Below, piece by piece: positions 32,833 through 41,531 of a stretch of DNA of 64,000 bases. The translations under genes and the position numbers were made by a program. Under the pieces are notes generated by a model. The model searched no databases and was not told where the DNA came from. It saw nothing but the letters and a program-made list of their open reading frames with translations. The stretch's first letter is position 1; every line of letters starts with the position of its first letter. This DNA is from Sphingobium sp. WTD-1 (GTDB lineage: Bacteria; Pseudomonadota; Alphaproteobacteria; Sphingomonadales; Sphingomonadaceae). The stretch lies in assembly GCF_030128825.1 (NCBI RefSeq), contig NZ_CP119127.1:4825501-4889500 (forward strand), read 5' to 3'.

Positions 32833-33396
32833 ATGATCACCCGCATCCGCGAGGTCCGCAAGGCCAAGGGCCTGACGCTGGAACAGGTGGGCCTGCTCTG
32901 CGTGCCGCCCACCACCGCCCAGACCATCGGCCGGCTCGAAACCGGCACCCGCACCGTCTCGGTCAAATGGCTGAACCGCATCGCCGATGCGCTCGGCGTC
33001 ACCAGCGCGGAACTGGTCGCCCTGCCCGGCCAGAGCGAAGTGCCCGTCGCCGCCCTGCTCGGGCCGGAGGGCGCGCGCGCGCCCGTCCGCGCCCTGTCCT
33101 TCCCGCCGCCCGTGCCCGCCGACGGCATGATCGGCATCCAGGTCAATGCCAGCATCGGCGACTATCGCAGCGGCGACGCCATCTGGTGCCGTCGTATCGC
33201 CCCGGCCGATTTCGCCAGCGCCTTGAACCGCGACGTCCTCTTCCCCCGCCCCGCCGGCCGCTTCCTGTTCGGCCGCCTCATCGGCCGCGAGGGCGACCGG
33301 CTCCAGATATTGCCGCTCGGCCATGGCGCCCGGCAACAGGTGCTGACCGACCCACCCTGGGGCGCAGTGGCGGTGCAACTCGTCCGACGGCTATAG
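32833..33396 (+). CDS. XRE-family HTH transcriptional regulator
   Basis: The protein has 187 residues. An N-terminal helix-turn-helix covers residues 1-60 (IREVRKAKGLTLEQVGLLCVPPTTAQTIGRLETGTRTVSVKWLNRIADALGV). A C-terminal beta-rich domain follows (GMIGIQVNASIGDYRSGDAIWCRRIAP ... VLFPRPAGRFLFGRLIGREGDRLQILPLG), similar in layout to LexA/CI-type S24 peptidase-like regions. No Ser/Lys catalytic pair is obvious. It probably represses or activates neighbouring genes. It is encoded divergently from the DUF6456-like gene. Confidence 0.82.
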   Translation: MITRIREVRKAKGLTLEQVGLLCVPPTTAQTIGRLETGTRTVSVKWLNRIADALGVTSAELVALPGQSEVPVAALLGPEGARAPVRALSFPPPVPADGMIGIQVNASIGDYRSGDAIWCRRIAPADFASALNRDVLFPRPAGRFLFGRLIGREGDRLQILPLGHGARQQVLTDPPWGAVAVQLVRRL

Positions 33397-33453
33397 CCAA
33401 GCGCCCCCGCCACGCCTAAGCCTCGCTTAACCGACCTGCAGTAGGGAAGGCCC

Positions 33454-34623
33454 ATGACACTCAACGTCCTCACGCTTTCCACGCTCTTCCCGGACATGAG
33501 CCGGCCCAATTTTGGCGTTTTCGTCGAGCGACAGGCGCGCGAACTGGCGAGCCGCCCCGACGTCAGCGTCACCGTTGTCGCCCCGATCGGCATGCCGCCC
33601 TGGCCGCTGTCGCGCGCCGGCCGCTATGCCCCGCTGCGCGCCCTGCCACCCAAGGAAAGGTGGAAGGATCTCACCGTCTATCGGCCGACCTTCCCGATCA
33701 TCCCGAAATTCGGTGGCCGCACCAATGTCCTCACCATGACCCGCGCGATCCTGCCACTGGTCAGGCGGCTGCACGCCCAGACCCCGTTCGACGTCATCGA
33801 CGCCAGCTTCTTCTTCCCCGATGGTCCGGTGGCCCAGCGCCTGTCGAAGGCGCTCGGCATCCCCTATTCGGTCAAGGCGCGCGGCGCCGACATTCATCAT
33901 TGGGGTACGCAGCGCGGCACCAAGAAGATGGTGAAGCGCGCCGCCGACGGCGCCGCCGGCCTGCTCGCCGTCTCGGCCGCGATGCGCCGTTCCATGGGCC
34001 GGATGGGCATCGATGCCGACAAGATCCGGGTCCATTATACCGGCGTCGATCTCGACCGCTTCGAAATCGCCGACCGCGATCAGGCCAAGGCCGCGCTCGG
34101 TTTCGAAGGGCCGCTGATCCTCTGCGTCGGCGCACTCATCCCGCGCAAGGGGCAGGATATTCTGGTCCGCGCCCTGCCGCTGCTGCCCGGCACCACCCTG
34201 CTGCTCGCGGGTCAGGGCCAATATCGCCGGATGCTCGAAAATCTCGCGCAGGAACTGGGCGTCGAACGGCGCATCGGCTTCCTCGGCTCGGTGCCGCACG
34301 ACCGTTTGCCGCGCCTCTATGCCGCCGCCGACGTGATGGCGCTGCCGTCGGAATCCGAAGGGCTGGCCAATGCCTGGGTGGAATCGCTCGCCTGCGGCAC
34401 GCCGATCGTCATCACCGATGTCGGCGGCGCCCGCGAACTGCTCGACCGCCCCGAAGCCGGCAGGATCGTCGATCGCGAACCCGAAGCCCTGGCCGAAGCG
34501 ATCGCCGACATATTGGCCGACCCGCCCGAACGCGAAGCCGTCCGCGCCGCCGCCCTGCGCTTCACCTGGACCGCCAATGGCAACGCGCTGCTCGATCACC
34601 TCACCGGCATGGCGCGAGGCTGA
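33454..34623 (+). CDS. Glycosyltransferase family 4 protein
   Basis: The 389-residue GT-B enzyme has an N-terminal acceptor domain (NVLTLSTLFPDMSRPNFGVFVERQARELA) and a C-terminal donor domain with LILCVGALIPRKGQDILVRALPLL and VMALPSESEGLANAWVESLACGTPIVITDVGGARELLD, the E-x7-E nucleotide-sugar site. The N-terminal signature resembles WcaL/teichuronic-type transferases. No membrane segment is seen, so it is cytosolic or peripheral, acting in surface-glycan synthesis. It is isolated from the main polysaccharide cluster by 14 kb. Confidence 0.87.
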   Translation: MTLNVLTLSTLFPDMSRPNFGVFVERQARELASRPDVSVTVVAPIGMPPWPLSRAGRYAPLRALPPKERWKDLTVYRPTFPIIPKFGGRTNVLTMTRAILPLVRRLHAQTPFDVIDASFFFPDGPVAQRLSKALGIPYSVKARGADIHHWGTQRGTKKMVKRAADGAAGLLAVSAAMRRSMGRMGIDADKIRVHYTGVDLDRFEIADRDQAKAALGFEGPLILCVGALIPRKGQDILVRALPLLPGTTLLLAGQGQYRRMLENLAQELGVERRIGFLGSVPHDRLPRLYAAADVMALPSESEGLANAWVESLACGTPIVITDVGGARELLDRPEAGRIVDREPEALAEAIADILADPPEREAVRAAALRFTWTANGNALLDHLTGMARG

Positions 34624-34917
34624 AGCTGTCGAGAATATGCCTCCGCCCTCCGCTGGGACGGCGAAATTGGGTGGGAAGCTGACTGGCGGCTTACGGGAAA
34701 GCATAGGCCGATAAAGGTCATTTTGCCATGCCGGAAAGCCCTTAAACGAGGTTGTCGGACACATCCTCAATCCGCCAGTGACTCTTGGTTCCACAACACT
34801 GAGCAATGCTGGCGACGTCATAATACCCGCTGAATTGCCTATTCACCTGTCCGAAATCGTGTGTTTTTCGGTGGGTTAGAAGCTATCGGTCATATGTGCA
34901 TCGGAGAACGTCGCAGT
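34624..34917. other. Intergenic region upstream of an AT-richer orphan gene
   Basis: About 290 bases with no supportable gene. GC content falls toward the right side, marking the left edge of the accessory patch. A GTG-started extension of the downstream frame begins at 34861, but the better ribosome binding site belongs to 34918. No repeat or operator was recognised. Confidence 0.4.
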
Positions 34918-35490
34918 ATGATTGATATGCCACCAGCATTGCCTCCTTCAGAAGAACAGGTCATTGAGCAGCGATTGATTGAGTGCGGCCTTAATGCGAA
35001 GGGCTTATCGGTAAAATATGAGGTTCATCTTCAAAGCATAGAAATTGTAATTCGACCAAATGCTGGTGCAACTGTGGATCGTTTCAAATGCATCAAAGAT
35101 GCTTCTGGATACGAGATCGTAACATTTGAAGATCGAAATATGCATGTTGCTTACAATGAATATGCTTCCGAACTAGCTCGTTCGCAGGCTTTAGATGGCT
35201 TCAAGGCATCTCTCGAAGAAAAGGGCCTATTGGAAGCTTTTCCAGAACGTCGGAAATTCCAAAATTTGCGCGAATACGCGAAGGCCCTCGAAACACATGG
35301 GGGCTTAAAGCCCGGCACCGCGTTGCGAGTTTCTGGTGACGTCATTGTCTTCGATCCGCCTCACAACGATAATAACCCGGCGGATTTTATGGAACGCTAT
35401 TCTAACCTGTTAGCGATAGTCGGCTACGCCTCCGCCCTTGAACGCTTGGACTTCGGATTTATCGGTAACGCGGCTGTTTCGGAGAAGTGA
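34918..35490 (+). CDS. Hypothetical protein of atypical composition
   Basis: The 190-residue predicted cytosolic protein has codon use much richer in A and T than its neighbours, suggesting recent acquisition. No signal peptide, transmembrane helix or known motif was seen. The sequence is mixed alpha/beta with segments such as VKYEVHLQSIEIVIRPNAGATVDRFKCI and LREYAKALETHGGLKPGTALRV. The ATG at 34918 was chosen over the upstream GTG (34861) and ATG (34894) because GGAGA lies about 10 bases before it. It adjoins a tRNA-like sequence and an insertion sequence, a setting common for cargo genes, including defence or immunity genes, but nothing in the protein shows that. Confidence 0.6.
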   Translation: MIDMPPALPPSEEQVIEQRLIECGLNAKGLSVKYEVHLQSIEIVIRPNAGATVDRFKCIKDASGYEIVTFEDRNMHVAYNEYASELARSQALDGFKASLEEKGLLEAFPERRKFQNLREYAKALETHGGLKPGTALRVSGDVIVFDPPHNDNNPADFMERYSNLLAIVGYASALERLDFGFIGNAAVSEK

Positions 35491-35550
35491 AAACCGTCCG
35501 CTTCGGAGTGCGACGAAAGGCAGGTTAGATGACCGACATTGGTCGATTGA

Positions 35551-35636
35551 TGCCAGCGGCAGGGGATCGAACCCGCACCTTCACCTAACGGCGAGGATCG
35601 CTGTAGCGATACGTCTACCAATTCCGTCACGCTGGC
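35551..35636 (-). tRNA. tRNA-Leu-like gene with abnormal anticodon arm (possible pseudo-tRNA)
   Basis: On the minus strand, GCCAGCG and CGCTGGC form a perfect 7-bp acceptor stem. A Leu-type D arm with GGAATTGGTAGA, a long variable arm (TCGCC-GTTA-GGTGA) and a T-loop-like TTCGATC follow in order over 86 nt. The anticodon region, however, folds as ATCGC-TACA-GCGAT with a 4-nt loop instead of 7, and the T stem pairs well only with one extra C. CCA is not encoded. It may be a degenerate or unconventional tRNA, so no anticodon is assigned. Confidence 0.6.
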
Positions 35637-35752
35637 GGTTCCATCTAACGGTAAAAGGGTTCTTGCCGCAATGTCCGGTTTCAAGATGCGCGATTGAACT
35701 CACCAAGGGCAAGAAATGGTCGCTCGCAGACTGTCCAAATTGTCCACACCGC

Positions 35753-36607
35753 CTAGGCGGCGTTGACAAAAGGGATTCCCAATCGGTGCGTGTTCTGATT
35801 CAAGGCTGCTCTTTGGGGAGCGGTCATGGATCGAGGGGATTTGTCGGACGCGGAGTGGGAGTTGATCGGGCCGCTACTCCCGTCCGAGCGTGGGAGGCAT
35901 GCCCGACCGGCCGGCGATAACCGGCGCTTTCTCAATGGCATGCTGCATGTGCTGCGGGTCGGTTGCCCGTGGCGCGACATGCACGAGCGCTATGGCAAGT
36001 GGAACTCGGTCTATGTCCGGTTCCGGCGCTGGGCGGAGCAAGGCGTCTGGGACGCCATGCTGCAAACGTTGGTCGATCTGGGCCTCACCGACGACTGGCA
36101 GCACATGATCGACAGCACCACGGTTCGCGGCCACGTCTCGGCAGCGGGCGGAAAAGGGGGGCTTGTGCGCAGGCTTTTGGTCGATCACGCGGCGGCTTTA
36201 CGAGCAAGATCCACGCCCGCTGTGACAATCAGGGCCTCCCTGTCGGCTTCATCCTTACCGGCGGCGAGGCATCGGACTATACGGCGGCCGACGATCTGAT
36301 GAACCTGCCGCTGCCCAAGCCCAGGGCGCTGCTCGCCGACAAAGGCTATGATGGCGACAGGTTCCGGGAGAACCTGCTCATGCGAGGCATCCTGCCCGTC
36401 ATCCCGCCGCGCTCCAACCGCAAGGTGCCGGCCCATCCCGACTACCGGCGCTACAAGGATCGCAATCGTGTCGAGCGCATGTTCGCCAAACTCAAGCAGC
36501 AGCGCCGCATCGCCACCCGCTACGACAAGACCGTCCTGTCGTTCGAGAGCTTCATCAACCTCGCTGCCGCGCGACTATGGCTGAAAGCTTTTGTCAACAC
36601 CGCCTAG
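35753..36607 (+). mobile_element. IS5-family insertion sequence (IS427-like group), element 1
   Basis: The 855-bp element is bounded by inverted repeats: CTAGGCGGCGTTGACAAAAG at the left and its complement, with one mismatch, at 36588-36607. CTAG occurs at both tips and may be the duplicated target. It encodes one DDE transposase split over two frames by an apparent programmed -1 shift, and the transposase stop codon lies inside the right repeat. Confidence 0.88.
35826..36607 (+). CDS. IS5-family transposase, two frames joined by -1 frameshift
   Basis: The first frame (35826-36299) begins MDRGDLSDAEWELIGPLLPSERGRHARPAGDNRRFLNGMLHVLRVG and carries the first catalytic Asp in MIDSTTVRGH. The second frame (35963-36607) continues with AQAFGRSRGGFTSKIHA, the second Asp in ALLADKGYD, and the Glu in RNRVERMFAKLKQQRRIATRYDK. 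The frames join at a run of four A and six G at 36152-36161, where a one-base backward slip restores the usual protein of about 260 residues. The arrangement matches IS427-type IS5 elements, which use programmed frameshifting. It is therefore probably functional, not a pseudogene. Confidence 0.85.
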
Positions 36608-36648
36608 CCAGATAGCCCACACGCTCGCAGCGAGCGAAGATCAGTATC

Positions 36649-37350
36649 TTAAGCCCTGATCCCCGCCAGCCATTCGCCGATCATCGTCCGACCCGCCGCC
36701 ACCGCGCCCGGCCCATGATCGTCATGATCCTTACGCAGCGCGATGCCGCACTGGCCCGCCACGTCCAGATCGGCCCAGAAATGCGTCAGCCAATCCTCGA
36801 AGCGCGGATCCTCGCCCATTTCGGCGTGGAATTGCAACGCCAGCAGGTTGGCCCCGCGGCGGAAAGCCTGATGCGCATAGCGATCGGTCGACCCCAGCAG
36901 TTCGACCTGGTCGGGCAGGTCGAACGTGTCGCTATGCCAGTGCAGCACCGGCACCCCGTCGATATGGCGCAGCGGCGACCCTGCCCCCGCTGCGTTGACG
37001 CTGACCGGGGCAAAGCCCAGTTCCATATGCCCACCCGGATAGACCCGCGCACCCAGCGCCGCCGCGATCATCTGGCTGCCCAGGCACACGCCCAGCGTCG
37101 GCCGGTCCGCCGCCAGCCGCGCGGAAAGCTTGCCGATCTGCACCGGTATCCAGGGATGCACATCCTGCTCATAGACGCCCATCGGCCCGCCCATCATGAT
37201 CAGCAGGTCCGGCTCGGTCAGGTCGATATCGGCGAAATCGGGGCTGGCCACATCGATCCGCTCGATCTGATAGCCGGCCGCCTCGATCGGCTGGAGATAA
37301 CCTGCCGCACCCTCGCGCGGCACATGTCGGACGATCAACGCTCTTTTCAT
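36649..37350 (-). CDS. Class I glutamine amidotransferase-like protein
   Basis: The 233-residue protein has a GATase fold. The nucleophile is the Cys in PTLGVCLGSQMIAAALGARVYPGG, and the catalytic His-x-Glu is in LLALQFHAEMG. Upstream LLIMMGGPMGVYEQDVHPW is typical of stand-alone GMP-synthase-like amidotransferases (for example gamma-glutamyl hydrolase or spermidine-glutamyl hydrolase relatives). The substrate is not evident. The ATG at 37350 was chosen; an in-frame TTG at 37359 is an alternative. It lies immediately to the right of IS element 1 and points toward it. Confidence 0.84.
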   Translation of the reverse strand: MKRALIVRHVPREGAAGYLQPIEAAGYQIERIDVASPDFADIDLTEPDLLIMMGGPMGVYEQDVHPWIPVQIGKLSARLAADRPTLGVCLGSQMIAAALGARVYPGGHMELGFAPVSVNAAGAGSPLRHIDGVPVLHWHSDTFDLPDQVELLGSTDRYAHQAFRRGANLLALQFHAEMGEDPRFEDWLTHFWADLDVAGQCGIALRKDHDDHGPGAVAAGRTMIGEWLAGIRA

Positions 37351-37465
37351 TACCCCCAATAGCTAGCCAGCCAAACCCGCCGACGCCAGCCCAGCCTTTC
37401 TTGGGGACAGAAAATTGCCGCTATCGGCTTGGCCCGGCCGCCCGGCCATGATTTAACCCAGCCCC

Positions 37466-39793
37466 ATGATCCTGACCCGCATCGCTCGCCCTGTCCTGCT
37501 GGCCGCCCTGCTCGGCGGCACCGCCCTTTCCGCCCAGACCAGCGAAACGCCTTCCGCGCCGGTCGATGCGGTCGATCCCTTCATCGGCACATCGGGCGAA
37601 GGCCACACCTTCCCCGGCGCCGTAGCCCCCTTCGGCATGGTCCAGCTCTCGCCCGACACCCATGTCGGCCCGGCGCGCCAGACCTATAACTGGGCCGCCG
37701 GCTATCGCCACGAAGACCCGGTGATCCTCGGCTTCTCCCACACCCATTTCTCGGGCGCGGGCCATAGCGACCTGGGCGATTTTCTGGTGATGCCGGTCAG
37801 CGGCGACACCGTCCCGCTGGAGGCCGGCGACGACAAGACCCCCGGCTTCCGCTCGCACAAGGCCGATGAGGTCGCCTCGGCCGGCTATTATGCCGTCACC
37901 CTGACCGATCCGGGCGTACGTGCGGAAATGACCGCCGGCACCCGTGTCGGCGTCCACCGCTACGCCTTCCCCACCGGCAAGGCGGCGCATCTGGTGCTCG
38001 ACCTGCGCTCGATCATCTATGATTATCCCGACAAGATCCTCTGGTCCTCGATCCGCATCCGCCCCGACGGCACGATTACCGGATCACGCGAGGTGCGCGG
38101 CTGGGCCACGCCGCGGCGCATCTTCTTCGCCATCCGCTTTTCCGCGCCGCTGACCGGCCACCAGCTTGTCAGCACCGAAAAGGATATAATCTACAAGGGC
38201 TTCAAAGGGCCAGGTCGCGGCCCCGAGACGCTGGATTCCCTCTCCGGCCGCGCGCTGGTGGCCCTGTTCGACTTCGGCACGCTGGCGAAACCGCTGGAGG
38301 CAAAGGTCGCGCTGTCGGGCGTGGACGAGGATGGCGCCATCGCCAACCTCGCCAGCGAACCGGGCGATTTCGACGCGATCCGCGCGAAAACCCGCACCGC
38401 CTGGAACGATGCGCTGGGCGCGGTGCAGATCGACGCGCCGAAGCCGATGCGCACCAATGTCTACACCGCCCTCTATCACAGCCTGATGGCGCCCAGCGTC
38501 TGGGGCGATGCCGATGGCCGCTGGCGCGGGCCGGACGATCAGGTCCATGCCGGCACCGGCTTCACCATGCATTCCACCTTCTCGCTGTGGGATACGTTCC
38601 GCGCCGAACATCCGCTGCTGACGCTGATCCAGCCCGAAGCGAAAAATGCCGATTTCGTGAACTCGCTGGTCGCGGGGCAAAAGACCAGCCCGTTCGGCAT
38701 CCTCCCCGTCTGGCAGTTTGGCGGCAAGGAAACCTGGACGATGATCGGCTATCACGCCGTCCCGGTCATCGCCGACGCCTGCCTGAAAGGGATCAGGGGC
38801 ATCGACTGCGCCGCCGCGCTCAAGGCGATGGTCGCCAGCGCCGACTATGCCCCCTATGGCGGCCTTGGCGACTATATGAAGCTTGGCTATGTCCCCATCG
38901 ACCGCGAGCCGGAAGCGGCGTCCAAGACGGTCGAATATGCCTATGACGACTGGACCATCGCCCGCCTCGCCCACCAGTTGAGCGACACCGCCACGGCAGA
39001 GCGCTTCGAGAAGCGCGCCCAATACTGGCGCAACAGCTTCGATCCCAAGACCGGCTTCCTGCGCGCACGCAAGGCCGACGGATCTTTCCGCACCCCCTTC
39101 GATCCGACCGCGATCAACTATGGCAGCGACTATACGGAGGGCAATGCCTGGCAATATAGCTGGTTCATGCCGCATGATCAGGGTGGCCTGTTCCGCCTGC
39201 TGGGCGGTGACGCGAAGACCGTCGCCAAGCTCGACGCCATGTTCGATTATGACAATAGCAAGATCGACTATAGCCATGCCGAGGATATTTCCGGCCTGAT
39301 CGGCCAATATATCCATGGCAACGAACCCAGCCACCATGTCGCCTATCTCTACAGCTATGCGGGCCAGCCCTGGCGGACCCAGGAGCGCCTGAAGCAGATC
39401 GTCGACAGCCAGTATAAGCCCACGCCCGAGGGCCTGGCCGGCAATGACGATCTGGGCCAGATGTCCGCCTGGCTCGTCTTCACCGCCTTGGGCTTCTATC
39501 CCGTCGCGCCCGGCAGCAACGAATATGTGATCGGCCGCCCCTTCGTGGAGCGCGCGGACATGACCTTGCCCAGCGGCCAGCGCTTCACCGTGATTGCCGA
39601 CGGCCTGTCCGACGCCAATCCCTATGTCGGCCGGGTGACGCTGAACGGCAAGGCGCTCGATCGCGGCTACATCACCGACGCGGAAATCCGCGCCGGCGGC
39701 GAACTGCGCTTCACCATGCAGGCGACACCCAACAAGACATGGGCGATCGGCGTGAAGGCCCGCCCCTTCTCCATGACCGGCTATGGCAAGTGA
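37466..39793 (+). CDS. GH92 family alpha-mannosidase, exported
   Basis: The protein has 775 residues with a signal peptide (RPVLLAALLGGTALSAQ) followed directly by the GH92 N-terminal signature VDPFIGTSGEGHTFPGAVAPFGMVQLSPDT. Further marks include FSHTHFSGAGHSDLGDFLVMP, HSTFSLWDTFRAEHPLLTLIQP, EGNAWQYSWFMPHDQGGL, HHVAYLYSYAGQPWRTQ, and GNDDLGQMSAWLVFTALGFYPVAPGS with the catalytic acid region. GH92 enzymes are calcium-dependent exo-alpha-mannosidases acting on N-glycans and mannans in the periplasm. It overlaps a small phosphatase gene by four bases. No other glycan-utilisation genes adjoin. Confidence 0.93.
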   Translation: MILTRIARPVLLAALLGGTALSAQTSETPSAPVDAVDPFIGTSGEGHTFPGAVAPFGMVQLSPDTHVGPARQTYNWAAGYRHEDPVILGFSHTHFSGAGHSDLGDFLVMPVSGDTVPLEAGDDKTPGFRSHKADEVASAGYYAVTLTDPGVRAEMTAGTRVGVHRYAFPTGKAAHLVLDLRSIIYDYPDKILWSSIRIRPDGTITGSREVRGWATPRRIFFAIRFSAPLTGHQLVSTEKDIIYKGFKGPGRGPETLDSLSGRALVALFDFGTLAKPLEAKVALSGVDEDGAIANLASEPGDFDAIRAKTRTAWNDALGAVQIDAPKPMRTNVYTALYHSLMAPSVWGDADGRWRGPDDQVHAGTGFTMHSTFSLWDTFRAEHPLLTLIQPEAKNADFVNSLVAGQKTSPFGILPVWQFGGKETWTMIGYHAVPVIADACLKGIRGIDCAAALKAMVASADYAPYGGLGDYMKLGYVPIDREPEAASKTVEYAYDDWTIARLAHQLSDTATAERFEKRAQYWRNSFDPKTGFLRARKADGSFRTPFDPTAINYGSDYTEGNAWQYSWFMPHDQGGLFRLLGGDAKTVAKLDAMFDYDNSKIDYSHAEDISGLIGQYIHGNEPSHHVAYLYSYAGQPWRTQERLKQIVDSQYKPTPEGLAGNDDLGQMSAWLVFTALGFYPVAPGSNEYVIGRPFVERADMTLPSGQRFTVIADGLSDANPYVGRVTLNGKALDRGYITDAEIRAGGELRFTMQATPNKTWAIGVKARPFSMTGYGK

Positions 39794-40140
39794 GGGAACG
39801 GGGCCGGCATTATCTCTTCGTCTGTAGCCAGAACAAGCTGCGCAGCCCGACCGCCGAACACATTTTTGCTGACCATCCGGGCATCGAAACCCTGTCTGCG
39901 GGCACCAACCATGATGCAGGAACGCCGCTGGACGATGAGATGCTGCGCTGGGCCGACACCATCTTCGTGATGGAAAGGACCCACCGCAGCAAGATCCAGC
40001 AACGCTTCCGCGCCGCGCTGGGCGGCACAAGGATCGTCTGCCTCGACATACCGGACGATTACGAATTCATGGATGCAAACCTGATCGCCCTGTTCCACAC
40101 CCGCATGCCCCGCTTCCTGCCACGCGCTCCGACCACTTGA
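39790..40140 (+). CDS. Low-molecular-weight protein-tyrosine-phosphatase-like protein
   Basis: The 116-residue protein has the P-loop CSQNKLRSPTAE, fitting C-x5-R-S of LMW phosphatases, at its N-terminus. A downstream acidic CLDIPDDYEFMD replaces the usual DP loop. The protein is shorter than classical LMW-PTPs (about 150 residues) and corresponds to a short subfamily seen in proteobacteria. The GTG at 39790 overlaps the GH92 stop codon (GTGA), suggesting coupled translation, though a functional link to mannosidase activity is not apparent. The frame upstream of 39790 is a shadow of the mannosidase. Confidence 0.78.
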   Translation: MRERGRHYLFVCSQNKLRSPTAEHIFADHPGIETLSAGTNHDAGTPLDDEMLRWADTIFVMERTHRSKIQQRFRAALGGTRIVCLDIPDDYEFMDANLIALFHTRMPRFLPRAPTT

Positions 40141-40304
40141 TCAAAGTCGCGAAGAAGGAAAACATCCGACTGCGGGATGCAGCAACCTGGAGCGAACCTG
40201 ATCATTCTCCACCGGTACGGCGGAGTTGGGTGGGTAGGCGACGGTCTGCTTTTGGTCTAGCCCCATCACGAAGCGGACCGGATCACGGAAACAAGGAAAT
40301 ACTT

Positions 40305-40526
40305 GTGAACAAAATATCCATGCCTCTGCTGTTGATATGGACCTTAATTTCCGTTGTATTATTTTTGCTCGGCATTAGCTTTTCCGGTGGATTTACAAAT
40401 ATCTTTACAGGCCCACCGGCCAATTCAGACCTCATTTCTATAGCATTTTGTTTGATTGCGTCGACACTTATACTTACTCCATTTCCATTGCTAATGTTCC
40501 GGCTCATCCAATATTTGATGCGTTAA
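40305..40526 (+). CDS. Small two-helix membrane protein of unknown function
   Basis: The 73-residue protein has two hydrophobic helices (LLIWTLISVVLFLLGISF and LISIAFCLIASTLILTPFPLLMF). The GTG at 40305 has AAGGAA six bases upstream. Its base composition is distinctly AT-richer than neighbours, like the orphan gene at 34918, supporting acquisition by transfer. It lies 150 bases left of IS element 2. No motif identifies a function. Confidence 0.5.
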   Translation: MNKISMPLLLIWTLISVVLFLLGISFSGGFTNIFTGPPANSDLISIAFCLIASTLILTPFPLLMFRLIQYLMR

Positions 40527-40677
40527 ATTCTGAGCGATTTGCTTGCGGCCTTGAATGGCCTTCCCCTCTTGGGGATGCTCATAGCCGCGACAAAAGTCGA
40601 ACTATGGTCGCAAGCCGTCAAAGCCCCACATCGCCATTGCAAGCGTAGCGAAGCAATAACGGCAATCGGTCGCCTCC

Positions 40678-41462
40678 CTAGGTTTCGTGGACAAAGGGTA
40701 TCCATTGCAGGGCTGAGACGAGATTGACGAAGCCGAGGTAGGACTCTTTGGTTTTGTCGTATCGAGTTGCGATACGCCGCCAGTTCTTGAGTTTGTTGAA
40801 GAGGCGTTCGACAAGATTGCGCCAACGGTATTTTTCGCGATCGTGTGGGATTGGATCGCGCCGATTGCTTTTGGCGGGAATGACAGCCTCAACGTCAGCA
40901 TTGGCCAATTCCTCGCGGATGGCATCTGCATCGTAGCCCTTGTCCGCCAACAATGCCTCGATCTTATGAGCAATCAAACGGAACAGCGGGCCAAAGCCTT
41001 GGATATCGTGGCTCTGGCCCGGCGTCAGGACAAAGCCGAGCGGTCGGCCTTTGGCATCGCAGCGGGCGTGGAGCTTTGTGCTGAATCCGCCTCGCGATCG
41101 GCCAAGCGCCTCGGTTTCCTGAGTCCCTTTTTTATGCCGACGGCACAATGATGTGCTCGGACCACGGTGCTGTCGATCATGTCCGCAGTGGCATCACGAG
41201 CCACCATTTCGCCCAGTGTCTCGAGCATCGCCTCGAACACCCCGGTCGTAACCCAGCGCCGGTAGCGGCGGAAAACGCTGTTCCACTTGCCATATTCATC
41301 CGGCAAGTGGCGCCATTGCGAACCTGTGCGGGCGATCCACATCATGCCTTCGAAATACAGCCGGTTGTCCTGTGCTGGACGACAGCCACGACCACGCTCA
41401 GATGGCAGTAATGTGCCGATGATCCCCCACTCGTCCTCCGTCAGCCCAATACGCTCGCCCAA
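40678..41462 (-). CDS. IS5-family transposase, two frames joined by -1 frameshift
   Basis: The first frame encodes GERIGLTEDEWGIIGTLLPSERGRGCRPAQDNRLYFEGMMWIARTGSQWRHLPDEYGKWNSVFRRYRRW and the first catalytic Asp in DMIDSTVVRAHH. The second frame continues with TEALGRSRGGFSTKLHARCD, the second Asp in LLADKGYDADAI, and the Glu in WRNLVERLFNKLKNWRRIATRYDK. They meet at AAAAAAG (plus-strand 41127-41133), a classical -1 slippery heptamer in the correct phase. The TTG at 41462 with GGAGG five bases upstream was taken as start. The protein appears intact if frameshifting occurs. Confidence 0.85.
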
Positions 41463-41531
41463 CGCCACCTCCAAAAGGCAGCCTTGAATCAACGCCCGAT
41501 CCTGCTGTCAACCTTTGTCCACGAAACCTAG
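40678..41531 (-). mobile_element. IS5-family insertion sequence (IS427-like group), element 2
   Basis: The 854-bp element has perfect 20-bp inverted repeats at 40678-40697 and 41512-41531, each beginning CTAGGTTTCG from the outside, with CTAG at both tips. The transposase lies on the minus strand and its TAG stop is part of the left terminal repeat, the same layout as element 1. The two elements differ in sequence and are relatives, not copies. Confidence 0.9.

Noticed and set aside
35424..35684. An 86-codon minus-strand frame through the tRNA-like sequence
   Set aside because: Its central peptide (TELVDVSLQRSSPLGEGAGSIP) is what reading through a tRNA-Leu gene yields; it is an artefact.
34660..40250. 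Similar strings around TTGGGTGGG at about 34668 and 40226 as possible element boundaries
   Set aside because: The resemblance covers only a few bases with no consistent flanks or duplications, so chance is the simpler explanation.
35753..41531. Composite transposon bounded by the two IS5-family elements
   Set aside because: The elements are different sequences with different terminal repeats, so they would not be expected to mobilise the DNA between them as a unit.
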